Shown: piece after piece, positions 33,201 to 42,238 of the stretch | How positions within the stretch are numbered: position 1 is the stretch's first letter | Layout: each line of letters begins with the position of its first letter | Assembly (NCBI GenBank): GCA_003712165.1 | Contig: RHLH01000001.1 | Location: 1,364,001-1,428,000 of the forward strand | From: Phycisphaera sp. | Lineage (GTDB): Bacteria; Planctomycetota; Phycisphaerae; Phycisphaerales; UBA1924 | Reading direction: 5' to 3' | DNA: 64,000 nt | Notes under the pieces: generated by a model | The model's database searches: none | What the model was told of the DNA's origin: nothing | Seen by the model: only the letters and a program-made list of their open reading frames with translations | Translations under genes and position numbers: made by a program

Positions 33201-35638
33201 ATCATGACTGGATCGTCAGAGTCACTACTGTCACGCTGATGGTTGGCGACACCGAGAGAGTGTTCCGCGGCGATCATGATGTTTTTGGTTGGTATCGTGG
33301 TTACGGGCGAGCTGGCAGTATCGTCGCCTCAGCCTTGATGGCGCTGGAGTCATGGCTCTACGGGCTAGTTGACGCCAACCAACCTGTCGATTGGGCCGTG
33401 AAACGAATCCTCGAGTCTGGCTCGTCCGTAGCCCTGCTCGGAGTGCTAGGAGCACTCGCTCGCAAGAAACATGAGCTGCTGGATGGGATCCTTCGGCCAC
33501 TCATTCAGTCATGGATGGTGCTGGATTGGGATGAACATCTCAGCAGACAGGCAAACTTACCGTCATTTGATCCGTTTGGATTGAAGGTGCTCAACAGTGT
33601 CTATGACAACGAGTCCGAACGCTGGTCCGCGCTGCCGCACCGAAAAATCGGCCTGCCTTGGCTCATCGCTCAAAAACTCGCGTTTGGGCAGGTGGAGATT
33701 GAACAGACATGCGCCGACGCCCGAGCGGTCTGGCAAGCTGAGCTGGATAGTGACACCTGCCTCAGCTCGGAAACGGTTGCACGGCTAGTCGCTCTGTTGG
33801 ACCCGAAGAACCTCACGCTCGTGCAGCAGTCAGACGGCCAACTGATCCTATCGGTGCAGTGGCCGCCCCAACTCCAAGCGAAGTATGACGAGAAGAGCAA
33901 GAGCGCGAGCGCTGGCATTACTGGATTCCAGTTGCGGCAAGTTGTGCGCAAGCTCTTGGATGACCCTTACGCTATGAGCGACGAGCAGGCTGAGCTGATC
34001 TGGAGTGCGGCATCATCGCTGCCTGATCCGGACTCGAACAGCGGCGAGAATGCTGTGACGATTGTCGATGCTCGCGCCGCCGTTGCGGCCGCACTAGAGA
34101 ATCACGCTTGTGCATGGTTGGACAAGTACCCGGATAGGAGGGGGTGGTGCGAGCTGGCCGCCGTGGAGGCGGTTCGAGATCGGGCTAAGCAAGAGAGCCT
34201 TGCGAGCGGGATATCGATGTTCACGGAGTATGGCGAGTCGTTCGCGGGCGCGTGGGGTGTGGCCCGCCTAGCCGCCGGCGACGCCAGGGAAGTGGTTCGG
34301 CGTGTGGTAGCTGAGGCAATGACTGCCCGTGAGCACATCGTGACCGGACAGGTACTCGCTGCCGCTATCCGCCTTGCGGCAAGAATGCCCGGCGAGCTTG
34401 AGCGTCTCTTTAATCTCACATGGCTCTGGGCAGCCCTTCGGAATTTGCCAAGTGGTACTTGGGAATCAGAGGCGTGGCGGGCCAGAATCGCCGCCGTCAG
34501 ACGACAGCGCCTCATAGACGCCTATGTGAACAAGCGGATTCCAAGTGCCCCAATACCGTGGGAGGATCTCAGATTGCGCGCCGCCCGTATCAGTGAGCGG
34601 CATGAGCGGCGGAGAGAGGCTCGTCGCCCTCAATGGGGCTTGGAAGCAGCCGCATCCGCTCCATTGCCGCTCCCATCGACATGGACCGAGTATCACAGTC
34701 ACGGATTCAACTGGAGCTTGCTTGAAAAGGTCATTGAGCCACGGCTCCCGTATGTGGTTCGACCATCGCTCGACCCCAGTCTTCGTCCTCTTGTAGAGTT
34801 CGATCAACGGCTACTTGATCTGGCCCTATGGACAATGATGCGAGCGCCGCAACGCCATCGCTATGATTCGTCCGACTCACTGCCAGGCATGCTCGGTCGG
34901 CACACGCTCAATCGCGCCGCCTCCCTCATTGCCGGCCACGAGGATGAAAGCAAGGCGATCGGCATCTGGAGAACGCTGGCGCCGCACTTGGCCCGTCATC
35001 ATCATTGGGCAGAAGCGTTTTTTGACTCGTGGTTTGCATGTAGCAGAACAGATGCGGAACAAGCCAAGCAGTTTCACCAGCGATGGCAGAAGATGATCGC
35101 ACATGCAGACAGCCTGCAGGAGTGGAAGAGCACAGACGGAGAGAAACGGTACAGCCTGCGGAAAGCGAAATCCGCTTTGCTGGGCGTACATAAACGCGGG
35201 TCGAAACTCGGTGTCGTAGAGGATCAGCCTTTCTTGGCGAACATGGTCGATCGCTATGAAACATGGGCGACGGAGTACGCTGCCGATTCATGGCTTCTGC
35301 GATCGTTCTGCTTTTTCCTTCAGAAGCCCGGGGCCGTTGACCTGCGACTACCCGCGATGAGCTGGGTCCGAGATGCACTGAAATCGTTGGCGGAGTATCG
35401 TGCTGCCGACAAGGACCTCGTCAGTGCGATCGTCGCGTTGTGCGTCATGGTGTGGTATCAGAAATCCCAGGCAGTTCTGGCCGATCCAGAAGCGCGGTCC
35501 GCTCTGATAGACATCGTTCAGCACCTCTCGCATCTACAAGTGCAGGAGGTCAAGGAGCTTAAAGCAGACGTGGAGGCGGGTATGGCTCAAAACCCCGCGG
35601 ACAGATCAGTTTCGGACGAGGGCAAACGTAACGGCTGA
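30230..35638 (+). CDS. Giant STAND-like NTPase with N-terminal nuclease motif (Avs-like)
   Basis: 1802 residues; GTG start overlaps the previous stop (GTGA). The N-terminus GGGGFAYEDRVAAYLLAAML then WRFDDLLATC and HIAISCKAGG has E30, D70/D71 and K89 placed as in Cap4/DUF4297-type dsDNA nuclease domains. A P-loop follows at about residue 326 (LLEGESGSGKSALATRLA) and a Walker B-like strand GLLVIDGAERL. The last 1200 residues are helical and repeat-poor, with Trp- and His-rich stretches, like the target-sensing half of antiviral STAND (Avs) proteins. Inferred mode: the C-terminal region senses a phage protein, the NTPase oligomerises and the nuclease degrades DNA. No membrane segment. Domain identities are by eye; the sensor has no recognised relative. 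Confidence 0.65.
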   Translation: MTASDAASIPANNSGGSPPFVTGGGGFAYEDRVAAYLLAAMLAEQPPFGEELGVVVRVDWQTGASGWRFDDLLATCEAPEQRHIAISCKAGGHVTAGGWPEDTVTRIWEHWVSPNNNPFQRSSDLLAVVTETLALDAKRAWDRILSEALVGDSTRFMQQYQTAGSSSDAGRNIVDSLSCPTDLIGQVIDEPGQRFEVIRHIRVWTLDVLATDSAAITRAIEWCRSALVSGDRTEAERLFQFLVSLASERRPRSGTLAKRELLELLATGFALTAAPSHEASWNTLDAHSEELLGDVRTTINDVVCFTHLDTWPHILRAAIPGRVVLLEGESGSGKSALATRLARGRRRTLWLSASNLEHATLTAVGNQLGATVPFSTLVDEERSTDGLLVIDGAERLTETGLRTAAKLVATALKAANPWLAVITTHEGGADALAQEIGNLAQNAEPIQSVEIHLPSEEAIQKVISALGVTLSAKATPSLLRVLRNLKALDWVAKATQRKHLKSFPDLVDQVWKGFIGFDNGRARSEVLKRLGKEDAAVIVGGVSSSTLSGGGEQQVVETLIRDGLLNARRERLFFRHDLLGDWARLLVLIESGESVSQVLKEASTSLRWEPAIRLFAEWLLQEGDAERQRLVSLIAGDPLSPGSTALLEGLFRSPDCGPVLAVILDHPALSIPKALNGLLNAFVSVATRPATKCRMITKAHPESASIREAFRTPLHELWPAVMAVMETKAEQLAQRAPIRLGAVVRRWLSDVQTVVRQDLVSTHLGCSRLAVASARELQARIAESRYMRTEGAAHTFEAALYAAPWLPEEVASLALELATRRPEPQFVKDRVEAEQKRVAEEITERLAKIPPEERMRRQGTLSLGPTPRRKRAPLPDGPAGRVNEEFRNAVFGTGVLVRLMAARPAAAQEVLLACCLEDPSDEDPLHTYHYHGDHTGTVDPMGWYPPLYLRGPWLALLGQLPEQGLDAVMRLVAAGTTEWLRLNIPRPDHVNHDWIVRVTTVTLMVGDTERVFRGDHDVFGWYRGYGRAGSIVASALMALESWLYGLVDANQPVDWAVKRILESGSSVALLGVLGALARKKHELLDGILRPLIQSWMVLDWDEHLSRQANLPSFDPFGLKVLNSVYDNESERWSALPHRKIGLPWLIAQKLAFGQVEIEQTCADARAVWQAELDSDTCLSSETVARLVALLDPKNLTLVQQSDGQLILSVQWPPQLQAKYDEKSKSASAGITGFQLRQVVRKLLDDPYAMSDEQAELIWSAASSLPDPDSNSGENAVTIVDARAAVAAALENHACAWLDKYPDRRGWCELAAVEAVRDRAKQESLASGISMFTEYGESFAGAWGVARLAAGDAREVVRRVVAEAMTAREHIVTGQVLAAAIRLAARMPGELERLFNLTWLWAALRNLPSGTWESEAWRARIAAVRRQRLIDAYVNKRIPSAPIPWEDLRLRAARISERHERRREARRPQWGLEAAASAPLPLPSTWTEYHSHGFNWSLLEKVIEPRLPYVVRPSLDPSLRPLVEFDQRLLDLALWTMMRAPQRHRYDSSDSLPGMLGRHTLNRAASLIAGHEDESKAIGIWRTLAPHLARHHHWAEAFFDSWFACSRTDAEQAKQFHQRWQKMIAHADSLQEWKSTDGEKRYSLRKAKSALLGVHKRGSKLGVVEDQPFLANMVDRYETWATEYAADSWLLRSFCFFLQKPGAVDLRLPAMSWVRDALKSLAEYRAADKDLVSAIVALCVMVWYQKSQAVLADPEARSALIDIVQHLSHLQVQEVKELKADVEAGMAQNPADRSVSDEGKRNG

Positions 35639-35709
35639 CAGAATGGTGAAACACGTTAATGGGGCTGGGGGCGTGGGACCCTTTGCTCCTCCAAACCACA
35701 CCCTATGGC

Positions 35710-37068
35710 CTACGTCCAGGCGTACTTGAGGTCTTTCTCCCAGAGCACGCAACTTGCGCTCTCTAAGAGCGCGTACGCGCAACCGAGTGCAAGGGCGTGC
35801 TCATGGAAGATCCGGGCATCTTTGAGCAGTTGTCTCGCATGTGCGTCTACAAAACCCGACTCGCGAACGACGGCGATGGTCGACAGGTCATTTGCGCGAT
35901 CCTGTCCGATTTCTTTTGTGGTGACGAGAACATATCGCGACGGAATGAGGCCTGTTGGCGTTCGCTCTTTTGCTAGGTCCATCAGAGCGCGGACCCGAGT
36001 ATCGAACACAGCGTTGGCATACTCGCTGATCGTGCTTGCGTGCTGAGGCCGCGACCGCTCATCGAGCCACTTGAGCCAGTCGCTGTGAGACACCTGGATC
36101 GGAATGAACGGCTGGAGTGGGTCTGAGTCTGCTGCGCACCGTGAACGTTCCTCAATCCAGGCGGCGTGGCTGGGTGCGAGCCCCGCACCTGCTCCGAGTG
36201 TTTCCCTGAACTTCGCCCACTCCTGAACGCTAATATCTGGAAAGGTCCGAGCGACTGGTGGGCAGTGGTCCAGCCCGCTTGAGTCCAATCGTGGGCGGCC
36301 GTGGATAAAGAAGTCTGAGTTGCGGCCTATCCGCGGGGCGGGCTTGACATAGGTTATACCCTTGTGCTCGAACTCCACATCGATGACTGGTCCCTTGGTG
36401 GACTCCTCGTCTGGGCTCTCAAACAACATCTGGGTGACGAACGGCTGCGAGAACTCGTTCCAAGAGGCCCGTAAGGCGTCGTAGGCATTGGAACAGCAGG
36501 TGTCGCGAATCGCGACATAGTCGATGGGCCACAAGAAGTAGCTGTCAAACGAATCGCTGAAGTAGTAGCACCCCGCTACAACCAAACCGTCAATGTGATG
36601 CGTGTCATTTCGGACTCGCCTCTCGGCGATGTCGAGTAGTAATTGATGGTCGAGGGCGGTGTAGCCATTGTTGATCAGCAGCAGCACAGACGAATGCGTT
36701 TCTGGCTTGTCGAGTCGTGTTTGCTTCAACTGCTTGTTGGCTGTCGAGATCGCGTTCTTCACCGGACCTTCCAGAATGCGGTCGTATTGCTTCCTCCCTG
36801 AGATGCTCAGCAACTCGTGGTCCAGAATGACAACATCTCGGTCGGGCTGTCCCTCTGCGAAGAGCTCTGCAACCTTCGCCTGCCTGGTTTGCTTCGCTAG
36901 GCCGTCCTCTTCGATGAGTTTGAGCTCTAGAGCCGTGCCATCGAGCAAGTAGTCCGCGTTCCGTGGATCGCGAGCACTATGACTCGTGACGGCGCGTGTT
37001 CCACCAGCGTCTTCGATGATTGAGTCCAGGTCACCTTCAGTGAGCGGTCGTATGCGGAGCGTCTCCAT
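35710..37068 (-). CDS. Unknown protein with PD-(D/E)XK-like N-terminus, 452 aa
   Basis: Near the N-terminus DPRNADYLLDGTALELKLIEE (residues 34-54) gives D39, E48 and K50, the D-x8-E-x-K spacing of the nuclease fold. The body continues with a mixed alpha/beta domain (HSSVLLLINNGYTALDHQLL, then HHIDGLVVAGCYYF) and a C-terminal helical part. No family recognised. It is convergent with the large NTPase gene (71 bases between stops), so it is not part of that operon, but it lies between two defence- or antagonism-like loci. No clear ribosome site. Confidence 0.55.
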   Translation of the reverse strand: METLRIRPLTEGDLDSIIEDAGGTRAVTSHSARDPRNADYLLDGTALELKLIEEDGLAKQTRQAKVAELFAEGQPDRDVVILDHELLSISGRKQYDRILEGPVKNAISTANKQLKQTRLDKPETHSSVLLLINNGYTALDHQLLLDIAERRVRNDTHHIDGLVVAGCYYFSDSFDSYFLWPIDYVAIRDTCCSNAYDALRASWNEFSQPFVTQMLFESPDEESTKGPVIDVEFEHKGITYVKPAPRIGRNSDFFIHGRPRLDSSGLDHCPPVARTFPDISVQEWAKFRETLGAGAGLAPSHAAWIEERSRCAADSDPLQPFIPIQVSHSDWLKWLDERSRPQHASTISEYANAVFDTRVRALMDLAKERTPTGLIPSRYVLVTTKEIGQDRANDLSTIAVVRESGFVDAHARQLLKDARIFHEHALALGCAYALLESASCVLWEKDLKYAWT

Positions 37069-37398
37069 CGTAAGATGGTAGATCGAAACGATCTTGGTGC
37101 GCGCACCGATCGATCAATTCGCATTTGGTGCGGCTCGTCGCTTCCATCCCCCTTCAGGGCACCACTGCCGCTGTCGCCGCTGCGCTCCCGGTCTCCCGGG
37201 CTTGCACGCTTTGCGTCAGGCTGCCTTGGGCACCCTTACTGGGAGTTTGTCACCCGGCAAGCAAGCTGCGCGTGCACATTCGACCTGGCGACGGCTCCGC
37301 TGCGCGTTCTCCGTTCACACCTACGAGTGGCCCATGTCTCCCGCGAAGGAGCCGCACGTCGCCGGACCCGCGAAGGTCCTCTTAGGCCTATTGACGTG
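37069..37398. other. 330-bp gap, no gene seen
   Basis: Short frames on both strands have no recognisable features. The gap must hold the promoter of the 452-aa gene and the end of the collagen-like transcript; no clear terminator is visible. Confidence 0.4.
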
Positions 37399-38331
37399 TC
37401 ATGGTCCTCCGCCGGGCTCTCCGGGTGGTCCCGGCGGTCCCTCTTCGCCCCGTGGTCCTTGTGGGCCAACTGGGCCGGGCGGTCCTTGTGGTCCCTCTGG
37501 TCCGACGGGACCAACCACACCCGGTGTGCCCTGTGGACCAGCCGAACCGGTCGGCCCTCGCTCGCCTTGAGGTCCTGCTTGCCCTGTGGGGCCGATTGAA
37601 CCCGCCGGCCCCTGCAAGAGTGCCCGCACGTCGGCATCGGCCTGAATCCGCTTCACGAGAGGATCAACCGGCTTGATCCACACAACGGTGCCCAAAACGG
37701 GCACCAGACAAGCCAGCGCCAGCATGAGCGAGCGCCGGGCGGCACGGTGAACTCCAACGCGCAGATCGTTCTGTGGCCCCATTTTCTCTGCACACGCGAA
37801 CTCGATCTGTGCGAGCGCGAGTTTGGCTTTGTCCGCATCTGCCCAGTCAATATCGGCGTGGTGGACAACCTCCGATTGGTAGGTGCGGAAATACATGAGC
37901 AGTAGAAACACGGCCATGAAGACGAAGCAGAGGGGGATGAAGGCCAGCCAACGGACGGGCGCTTGGGGCAGTAGGGCCGCGTTCGCCGCGAGCAAGAGCG
38001 CACTGACGGTTAGCATTACCTTGCTCTTGTCGTCAACCACCTCTCTTCGGCTCTCCTCACGTTTGGCCGCGCCGCGAGCTTCCTCCAATGCCAAGTCCGC
38101 GTCGGCGTCGTCGGGCAATTTTACCCCGTCCTGTGCGTTGGCGTGGGTCAGTTGGCCTGCTCGGACCTCTTTGTAAGTGTGGCCGTAATTGAGGACAAAC
38201 AACATCGCGTGTGCAACTATATACGCAGTATGACTAGCCCACTCGTCAGTAGTCTCTATCCAATTTTTTGAAGACTTCTTTCCCTGTACCTTTGCCTGTT
38301 GTGGTGCGGATGATGCTGGATCGTCGGGCAT
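37399..38331 (-). CDS. Membrane protein with C-terminal collagen-like repeats
   Basis: 310 residues. Three hydrophobic helices lie at about residues 105-121 ([17 protein letters not shown]), 127-148 and 200-218. Residues 241-310 are an uninterrupted run of about 23 Gly-x-y triplets rich in Pro, Gln and Glu (for example [16 protein letters not shown]) ending in GGGP. Bacterial collagen-like segments form triple helices, usually outside the cell; here the segment would project from the membrane. The gene starts two bases behind the ATP-grasp gene, so it belongs to the RiPP operon. It may anchor, export or display the peptide, which is inference. Confidence 0.7.
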   Translation of the reverse strand: MPDDPASSAPQQAKVQGKKSSKNWIETTDEWASHTAYIVAHAMLFVLNYGHTYKEVRAGQLTHANAQDGVKLPDDADADLALEEARGAAKREESRREVVDDKSKVMLTVSALLLAANAALLPQAPVRWLAFIPLCFVFMAVFLLLMYFRTYQSEVVHHADIDWADADKAKLALAQIEFACAEKMGPQNDLRVGVHRAARRSLMLALACLVPVLGTVVWIKPVDPLVKRIQADADVRALLQGPAGSIGPTGQAGPQGERGPTGSAGPQGTPGVVGPVGPEGPQGPPGPVGPQGPRGEEGPPGPPGEPGGGP

Positions 38332-38333
38332 TA

Positions 38334-39311
38334 CTATGACTCTACCCCGGTTCGTAGGGCATTAACGAACGACGCGCCGACATCACTTGCCCCCGCAAGA
38401 TCGAGCCAAGCCCATTGGCCGTTTGGATTGACTTCGAAGAATGTCCAACGCCCGTCCGAGTCGATCGCAAAGTCTATCGCCGCGAACCGAAGCCCGTACC
38501 CTTGCATCAACTCGCGAACTCCCTGTGCGACATGCGAAGGCGCGGACAAGGGTGCGTAGCGAACATCTCGCATGTTGTCACGCCGAATGTCCAGCCTCTG
38601 GGAACCGTCGGCGTCTTTGGCGGTCAATGAAACTGCCGTAATGAAATCGTCCACCACGATCATCCGAACGTCCGTCGCTTTGTTGACTTGAGCCTGAAAG
38701 AGCACGGGGCAACTGGAGAGCCGGTCGAACAAGTGCTCATGCGATTGGTTGATGGACTGGGTATAAATCAATGTATCGTCCGCCGGATCAGTCCGTTCGA
38801 TGTACCCGCTGGCAAGGGGCTTTGCCACCAACTTCGGCCCGTGCGCGATCAAGAACTGCTTTGCCTCTTCCGCGTCGTTGGTAACAACCCACTCCGGTAC
38901 GCACAAGCCGCACGTTTGAGCTCGCGTGAGCTGCTCTACCTTGTGTGAAGCCATGAAGTTCCGGGGCGGGTAGTTGATCCATTTTGATGGCGGAACGTGC
39001 GAGAGGAATCCCTCAATGGCTTCTGCCCATTCGTCGGACGCGTGATTCTGTAGTGATGAATCGCCAGCAACGGGCGGGATGAAGGGCTTAGGTCGACGAT
39101 ACACTACGGTTCCGATAGTCGTTACTTCAACCTTGTGCCCATTCCATGCGAGCTGCAAACCATGCGCGGAAAGTGCTACCTGAATCGTGTCGAGTGCGGT
39201 GTCCGTATCAAACCGGCAGTAGGCAACTTCCGCGCGAGCCAACCTGTCACACAGGTAGTCGGCTGTGGCGTCCGTAGAGTTGGTGATAATCATAGCTAAC
39301 GAGTCAGGCAT
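38334..39311 (-). CDS. ATP-grasp ligase, MvdC/MvdD-like (graspetide synthetase)
   Basis: 325 residues. ATG 39311 is chosen because relatives begin just before the [17 protein letters not shown] strand; longer starts overlap the precursor more. Visible family marks are [53 protein letters not shown], the second domain's [10 protein letters not shown] and the metal-binding [14 protein letters not shown]. Enzymes of this group use ATP to join Ser/Thr or Lys side chains of a precursor to Glu/Asp side chains, making ester or amide rings. The precursor gene overlaps its start by 8 bases. It should be cytoplasmic. Confidence 0.85.
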   Translation of the reverse strand: MPDSLAMIITNSTDATADYLCDRLARAEVAYCRFDTDTALDTIQVALSAHGLQLAWNGHKVEVTTIGTVVYRRPKPFIPPVAGDSSLQNHASDEWAEAIEGFLSHVPPSKWINYPPRNFMASHKVEQLTRAQTCGLCVPEWVVTNDAEEAKQFLIAHGPKLVAKPLASGYIERTDPADDTLIYTQSINQSHEHLFDRLSSCPVLFQAQVNKATDVRMIVVDDFITAVSLTAKDADGSQRLDIRRDNMRDVRYAPLSAPSHVAQGVRELMQGYGLRFAAIDFAIDSDGRWTFFEVNPNGQWAWLDLAGASDVGASFVNALRTGVES

Positions 39312-39711
39312 GCGCTCCATCCAAGCGAGGAATGCCGGCGAGCTGACATACTTGTGCATCTTGGTCACACTCCTCGCGCCTTACTTCCGTCATTGTCTGC
39401 GTGTTGACTGCGGTGGCGCGTGGTAGCGCGGCCAATCCAAACCGCACTGGATCTTGGTCGCTTTCTTCACGAGTCTTGGTGATGGTCTGTGTTTCGGTCG
39501 CGGCCACTCGCGGGAACGCACCCAATCCGTGTTGATTGGCGTCTTGGTCGTCTTCTTCTCGTGTCGCGGTGAGTGTCTTGGTGGGGTCACTGAAGCATCC
39601 GGCGTATTGGTCGGGCTCTTCCCTCGCTCGGGTTTGAGTTTTTGTGGTGGCGTCGAACAAAACGTCTTCGCTCGATTCCTCAAATGCTGTCCAGAATGAC
39701 GGTTTATGCAT
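39304..39711 (-). CDS. Graspetide-type RiPP precursor with four core repeats
   Basis: 135 residues, GGAG seven bases before the ATG. After a leader of about 20 residues (MHKPSFWTAFEESSEDVLFD) come four cores: Thr at 23/25/27 with E31 E32 D34; Thr 44/46/48 with E52 E53 D55 D57; Thr 74/76/78 with E82 E83 D85 D87; Thr 104/106/108 with E113 E114 D116 D118. The consensus is T-x-T-x-T-x-x-R-E-E-x-D-Q-D. Spacers end in L-x-x-x-P-R. Thr donors facing Glu/Asp acceptors is the graspetide layout, here with several cores as in plesiocin- and thuringinin-like precursors. The ATP-grasp gene overlaps its end. Confidence 0.8.
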   Translation of the reverse strand: MHKPSFWTAFEESSEDVLFDATTKTQTRAREEPDQYAGCFSDPTKTLTATREEDDQDANQHGLGAFPRVAATETQTITKTREESDQDPVRFGLAALPRATAVNTQTMTEVRREECDQDAQVCQLAGIPRLDGAHA

Positions 39712-40165
39712 TGACAGACTCCAAGAGCTAGGTGCTTACCATTCTAGCATGGTTCCCAGTCATTACACTCCCTCGGTCTAGCCCTCAGAGCCGCCGCTGC
39801 CCGCGAGTCCGTGCTCGGATTTGACCTGCCCCCAAGTCCTGGTCCAGTTAGTTTGCGATAACTTCGCGTACTTGACCTCACAGTGAGAGGCAGGCGGGTC
39901 ATGGCAGTTGACCAAGCTTTCACCGCGAAACCAGAGCCTGTGTCTTCGGGCTCTAGAGGCGGATCTGGCCCGTAAAATGTTCAACTGGTGTCCTGTAACC
40001 CCGACATTGATTGCTTGGTGGCCGGGCGAGTACCGGGGCCATCTGGATTTATAGACGATTTCAATCGTGTCTTGTCATCCAGGGAATCGGTATCGCGAGT
40101 TAAACTCGCCATACTGCTGTATATCTAATTCAAAAAACCAGGTTGAGTTAGTTATAGCCAGATTC

Positions 40166-40180
40166 TGCCCGTGTCGGGCA
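40166..40180. repeat. CTGCCC/GGGCA-type hairpin (copy 7)
   Basis: TGCCC (40166-40170) and GGGCA (40176-40180), loop GTGTC (its first and last bases can pair). The context TTCTGCCC...GGGCACTG resembles the other copies. Confidence 0.45.
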
Positions 40181-40357
40181 CTGATCATGACTCAAAATTG
40201 TGGCATGGTGCTCGCCCATGCTGCCATGTCTTGAATCTCCCCGCTGATAATCGACAACTCTCAATGCTGACCCCATGCATTGTACGTTCACCGTGCACTC
40301 AACACTTGTTCAATGCAGTCAAACTAATGTCCCGAGATTCTCAAGATATTAGAACGC

Positions 40358-40398
40358 GTGGCCCTCTGCATCGGTTCAAACCAATCGCAGAGGGCCAC
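40358..40398 (-). terminator. Hairpin downstream of the dockerin protein gene
   Basis: GTGGCCCTCTGC (40358-40369) and GCAGAGGGCCAC (40387-40398) form a perfect 12-bp stem; the 17-nt loop contains the palindrome GGTTCAAACC. It lies 99 bases behind the stop of 42029-40497 and is its probable terminator. No T-run. Confidence 0.6.
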
Positions 40399-40496
40399 TA
40401 CACAGTCCAAAACTGTAGAGCCAGAATCACTCGACAGTTGGTATTGTATGATTCAGTCACCCAAAGTGACTATGCACCATGAGCATCAGACCGTGT

Positions 40497-42029
40497 TTAA
40501 GGGAGACACGCCGCGGGAGATGTGTTGAATGCGTTGATCCAGGCGGTGAAATCTGCAGGGGTCACGACCATGTCGCCGTTGATGTCCGCGATGCAGTCGA
40601 CAAAGCCCTCGCATGTGTCTGGGACAAGGTTGTCGTTCGCATCCGCTTGGAGTCCGGCGAGGATGTCGGCTCTGTCATCGGTTAGGTTCCCGTCGCAGTC
40701 TGAGTCTCCGGTGGCCTCGAACAGATCATAGAGGTACGCTGTGCTCTCCAAGGAGTTGTTCTGCTCGCCGGCCAGCAGGAAGCGGTCACCAAGCGCGACA
40801 TCCGCCCCGAATCTGAGCCCTCCCACCGAGAGGCCCGCAAGAGTTCTGAGCTGAGCAATTGGTGTGAATACACCGAGCGACGAGCGGTTGTACACGAAGA
40901 CGTTCCCGTTTTGGGTTTGGCCGTCTTCGTTCAGGATTGCGCCGATCGCGATCAGATCGCCCTTAATGTCGACGGTGTTCCCGAAGAACGTCATTAACGG
41001 ATCTAGCGCGGGCTCCAGCACGGGTAGCCTCAGCTCCTGACTAAGCGTCCACACCCCCAGCCCGTTACGATCCGCGACATATGCCCGGCCTCCGTTGGTC
41101 ATCACGGCGGTGTTCTCGCCGGCCGTACCGATGACGACCGTGTCGCCGTCGATGGCGAGATCCTGCCCGAACTGGAAGAACGCGATGTTCTCGGGGCTCG
41201 GGATCTTCTGACCACCCATGCTGTCGTATCCGCTGCCGGAACGCTCGAAGAAGTACACGCTTCCTGTACTAGAGTTGTCCCGGTTGGCTGAGATGCAGAG
41301 TGTCGTGCCCTGCATCGCGACGGCACTGCCAAAGCGCTCCCCGGCCTGGCCATCGCCGGGCGCGAACTCGTCCGCTTCAATGACATCGAAGAGTTGCCAT
41401 ACACCTAGGTTGTTGTCGCGCACATAGGTGATCACGGCGCCCTCTTCGGTACTGCGACCAGGGACGCCGATCGCGATGTAATCGCCATCGATCGCAACAA
41501 AGGTGCCATAGTTGTCTCCGACGGCTTGCCCCCCTGCGTCGAGCCTGAATGTTGCCTCAGGCCCGTTCGGCGTCATCAGGAGCTCCCGAGACCATGAGTC
41601 CGATCCGGAGTTGTACCTGTACACATAGGCCGCGCCGAAGTCGTTGCTTACCGGTGGGTTAGGGCCAGCACCGTCGTCGATTGCGTCTCCAACCACGAAT
41701 GTCGTACCATCGAATGCGGCGCTCGATCCGAGCGCACCGATCCGGGATTCGAGTGTTGGGTCGATCGAGATTAGATCGGACCAGGTCGCCGTGCCGGGAT
41801 CCCACCTTGAATACCACAGTCCGCGGTTGCCCATCCCATTGTCGCCGCTGAATACAGCGACATCCCCGCTGACATCGAACCCAGTGCCGATTCCCTGCAG
41901 GCTGCCGAGATTCTGGTCGTACTTACGGAACTCTGGCTCCAGCCGGGGCAGCAGATTTGAGGTGACCGGTTGTGCGAGGACCACCCCAGTGATTGAGAAG
42001 CCGATACCGATGAATACAGAACGCAGCAT
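40497..42029 (-). CDS. Secreted FG-GAP/beta-propeller protein with dockerin-like tail
   Basis: 510 residues from ATG 42029, with AGGAGG six bases upstream; the open frame extends further 5' without support. MLRSVFIGIGFSITGVVLAQ is a signal peptide. The body has about seven similar blades with motifs such as FGSAVAMQGTTLCISA, FGQDLAIDGDTVVIG and FGADVALGDRFLLAG, as in FG-GAP/integrin-type propellers. The C-terminus has GDSDCDGNLTDD and DINGDMVVTPADFTAWINAF, dockerin-like calcium motifs usual at the end of Phycisphaerae secreted proteins. Likely surface or extracellular; binding partner unknown. Confidence 0.8.
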   Translation of the reverse strand: MLRSVFIGIGFSITGVVLAQPVTSNLLPRLEPEFRKYDQNLGSLQGIGTGFDVSGDVAVFSGDNGMGNRGLWYSRWDPGTATWSDLISIDPTLESRIGALGSSAAFDGTTFVVGDAIDDGAGPNPPVSNDFGAAYVYRYNSGSDSWSRELLMTPNGPEATFRLDAGGQAVGDNYGTFVAIDGDYIAIGVPGRSTEEGAVITYVRDNNLGVWQLFDVIEADEFAPGDGQAGERFGSAVAMQGTTLCISANRDNSSTGSVYFFERSGSGYDSMGGQKIPSPENIAFFQFGQDLAIDGDTVVIGTAGENTAVMTNGGRAYVADRNGLGVWTLSQELRLPVLEPALDPLMTFFGNTVDIKGDLIAIGAILNEDGQTQNGNVFVYNRSSLGVFTPIAQLRTLAGLSVGGLRFGADVALGDRFLLAGEQNNSLESTAYLYDLFEATGDSDCDGNLTDDRADILAGLQADANDNLVPDTCEGFVDCIADINGDMVVTPADFTAWINAFNTSPAACLP

Positions 42030-42238
42030 GAGTGCCTCCTTCCGGGCACAATGAAACATCCGGCGGGTCACGCGCCCGCTACAACGATGTGATCGCCCGG
42101 CTTTAGGTCAGCATGTCTGACCAGGAGTCACGCTACTGATTCAGTTTGTCTGATGAAATTCCCCAGTTGGGGGCGCCGACGTTAAGAATGAATAGCTGAG
42201 CACAAGAACCGATGCTCGGTCATGATTTGTCTGTATCA

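Larger units (their letters stand above)
39712..40496. other. 785-bp spacer with hairpins and an IS-end-like segment
   Basis: No gene is accepted here. Contents: TTTGACCTGCCCCCAAG at about 39819, which resembles the segment just before the transposase remnant at 59222; a TGCCC/GGGCA hairpin at 40166; and a strong hairpin at 40358-40398. Confidence 0.5.

Noticed and set aside
37399..37610. Plus-strand frames opposite the collagen-like region
   Set aside because: Repetitive Gly-x-y codons keep other frames open; those frames have no start signal or domain.
39778..39984. 68-codon minus-strand ORF in the large spacer
   Set aside because: No ribosome site, no motif, and its middle coincides with an IS-end-like segment.
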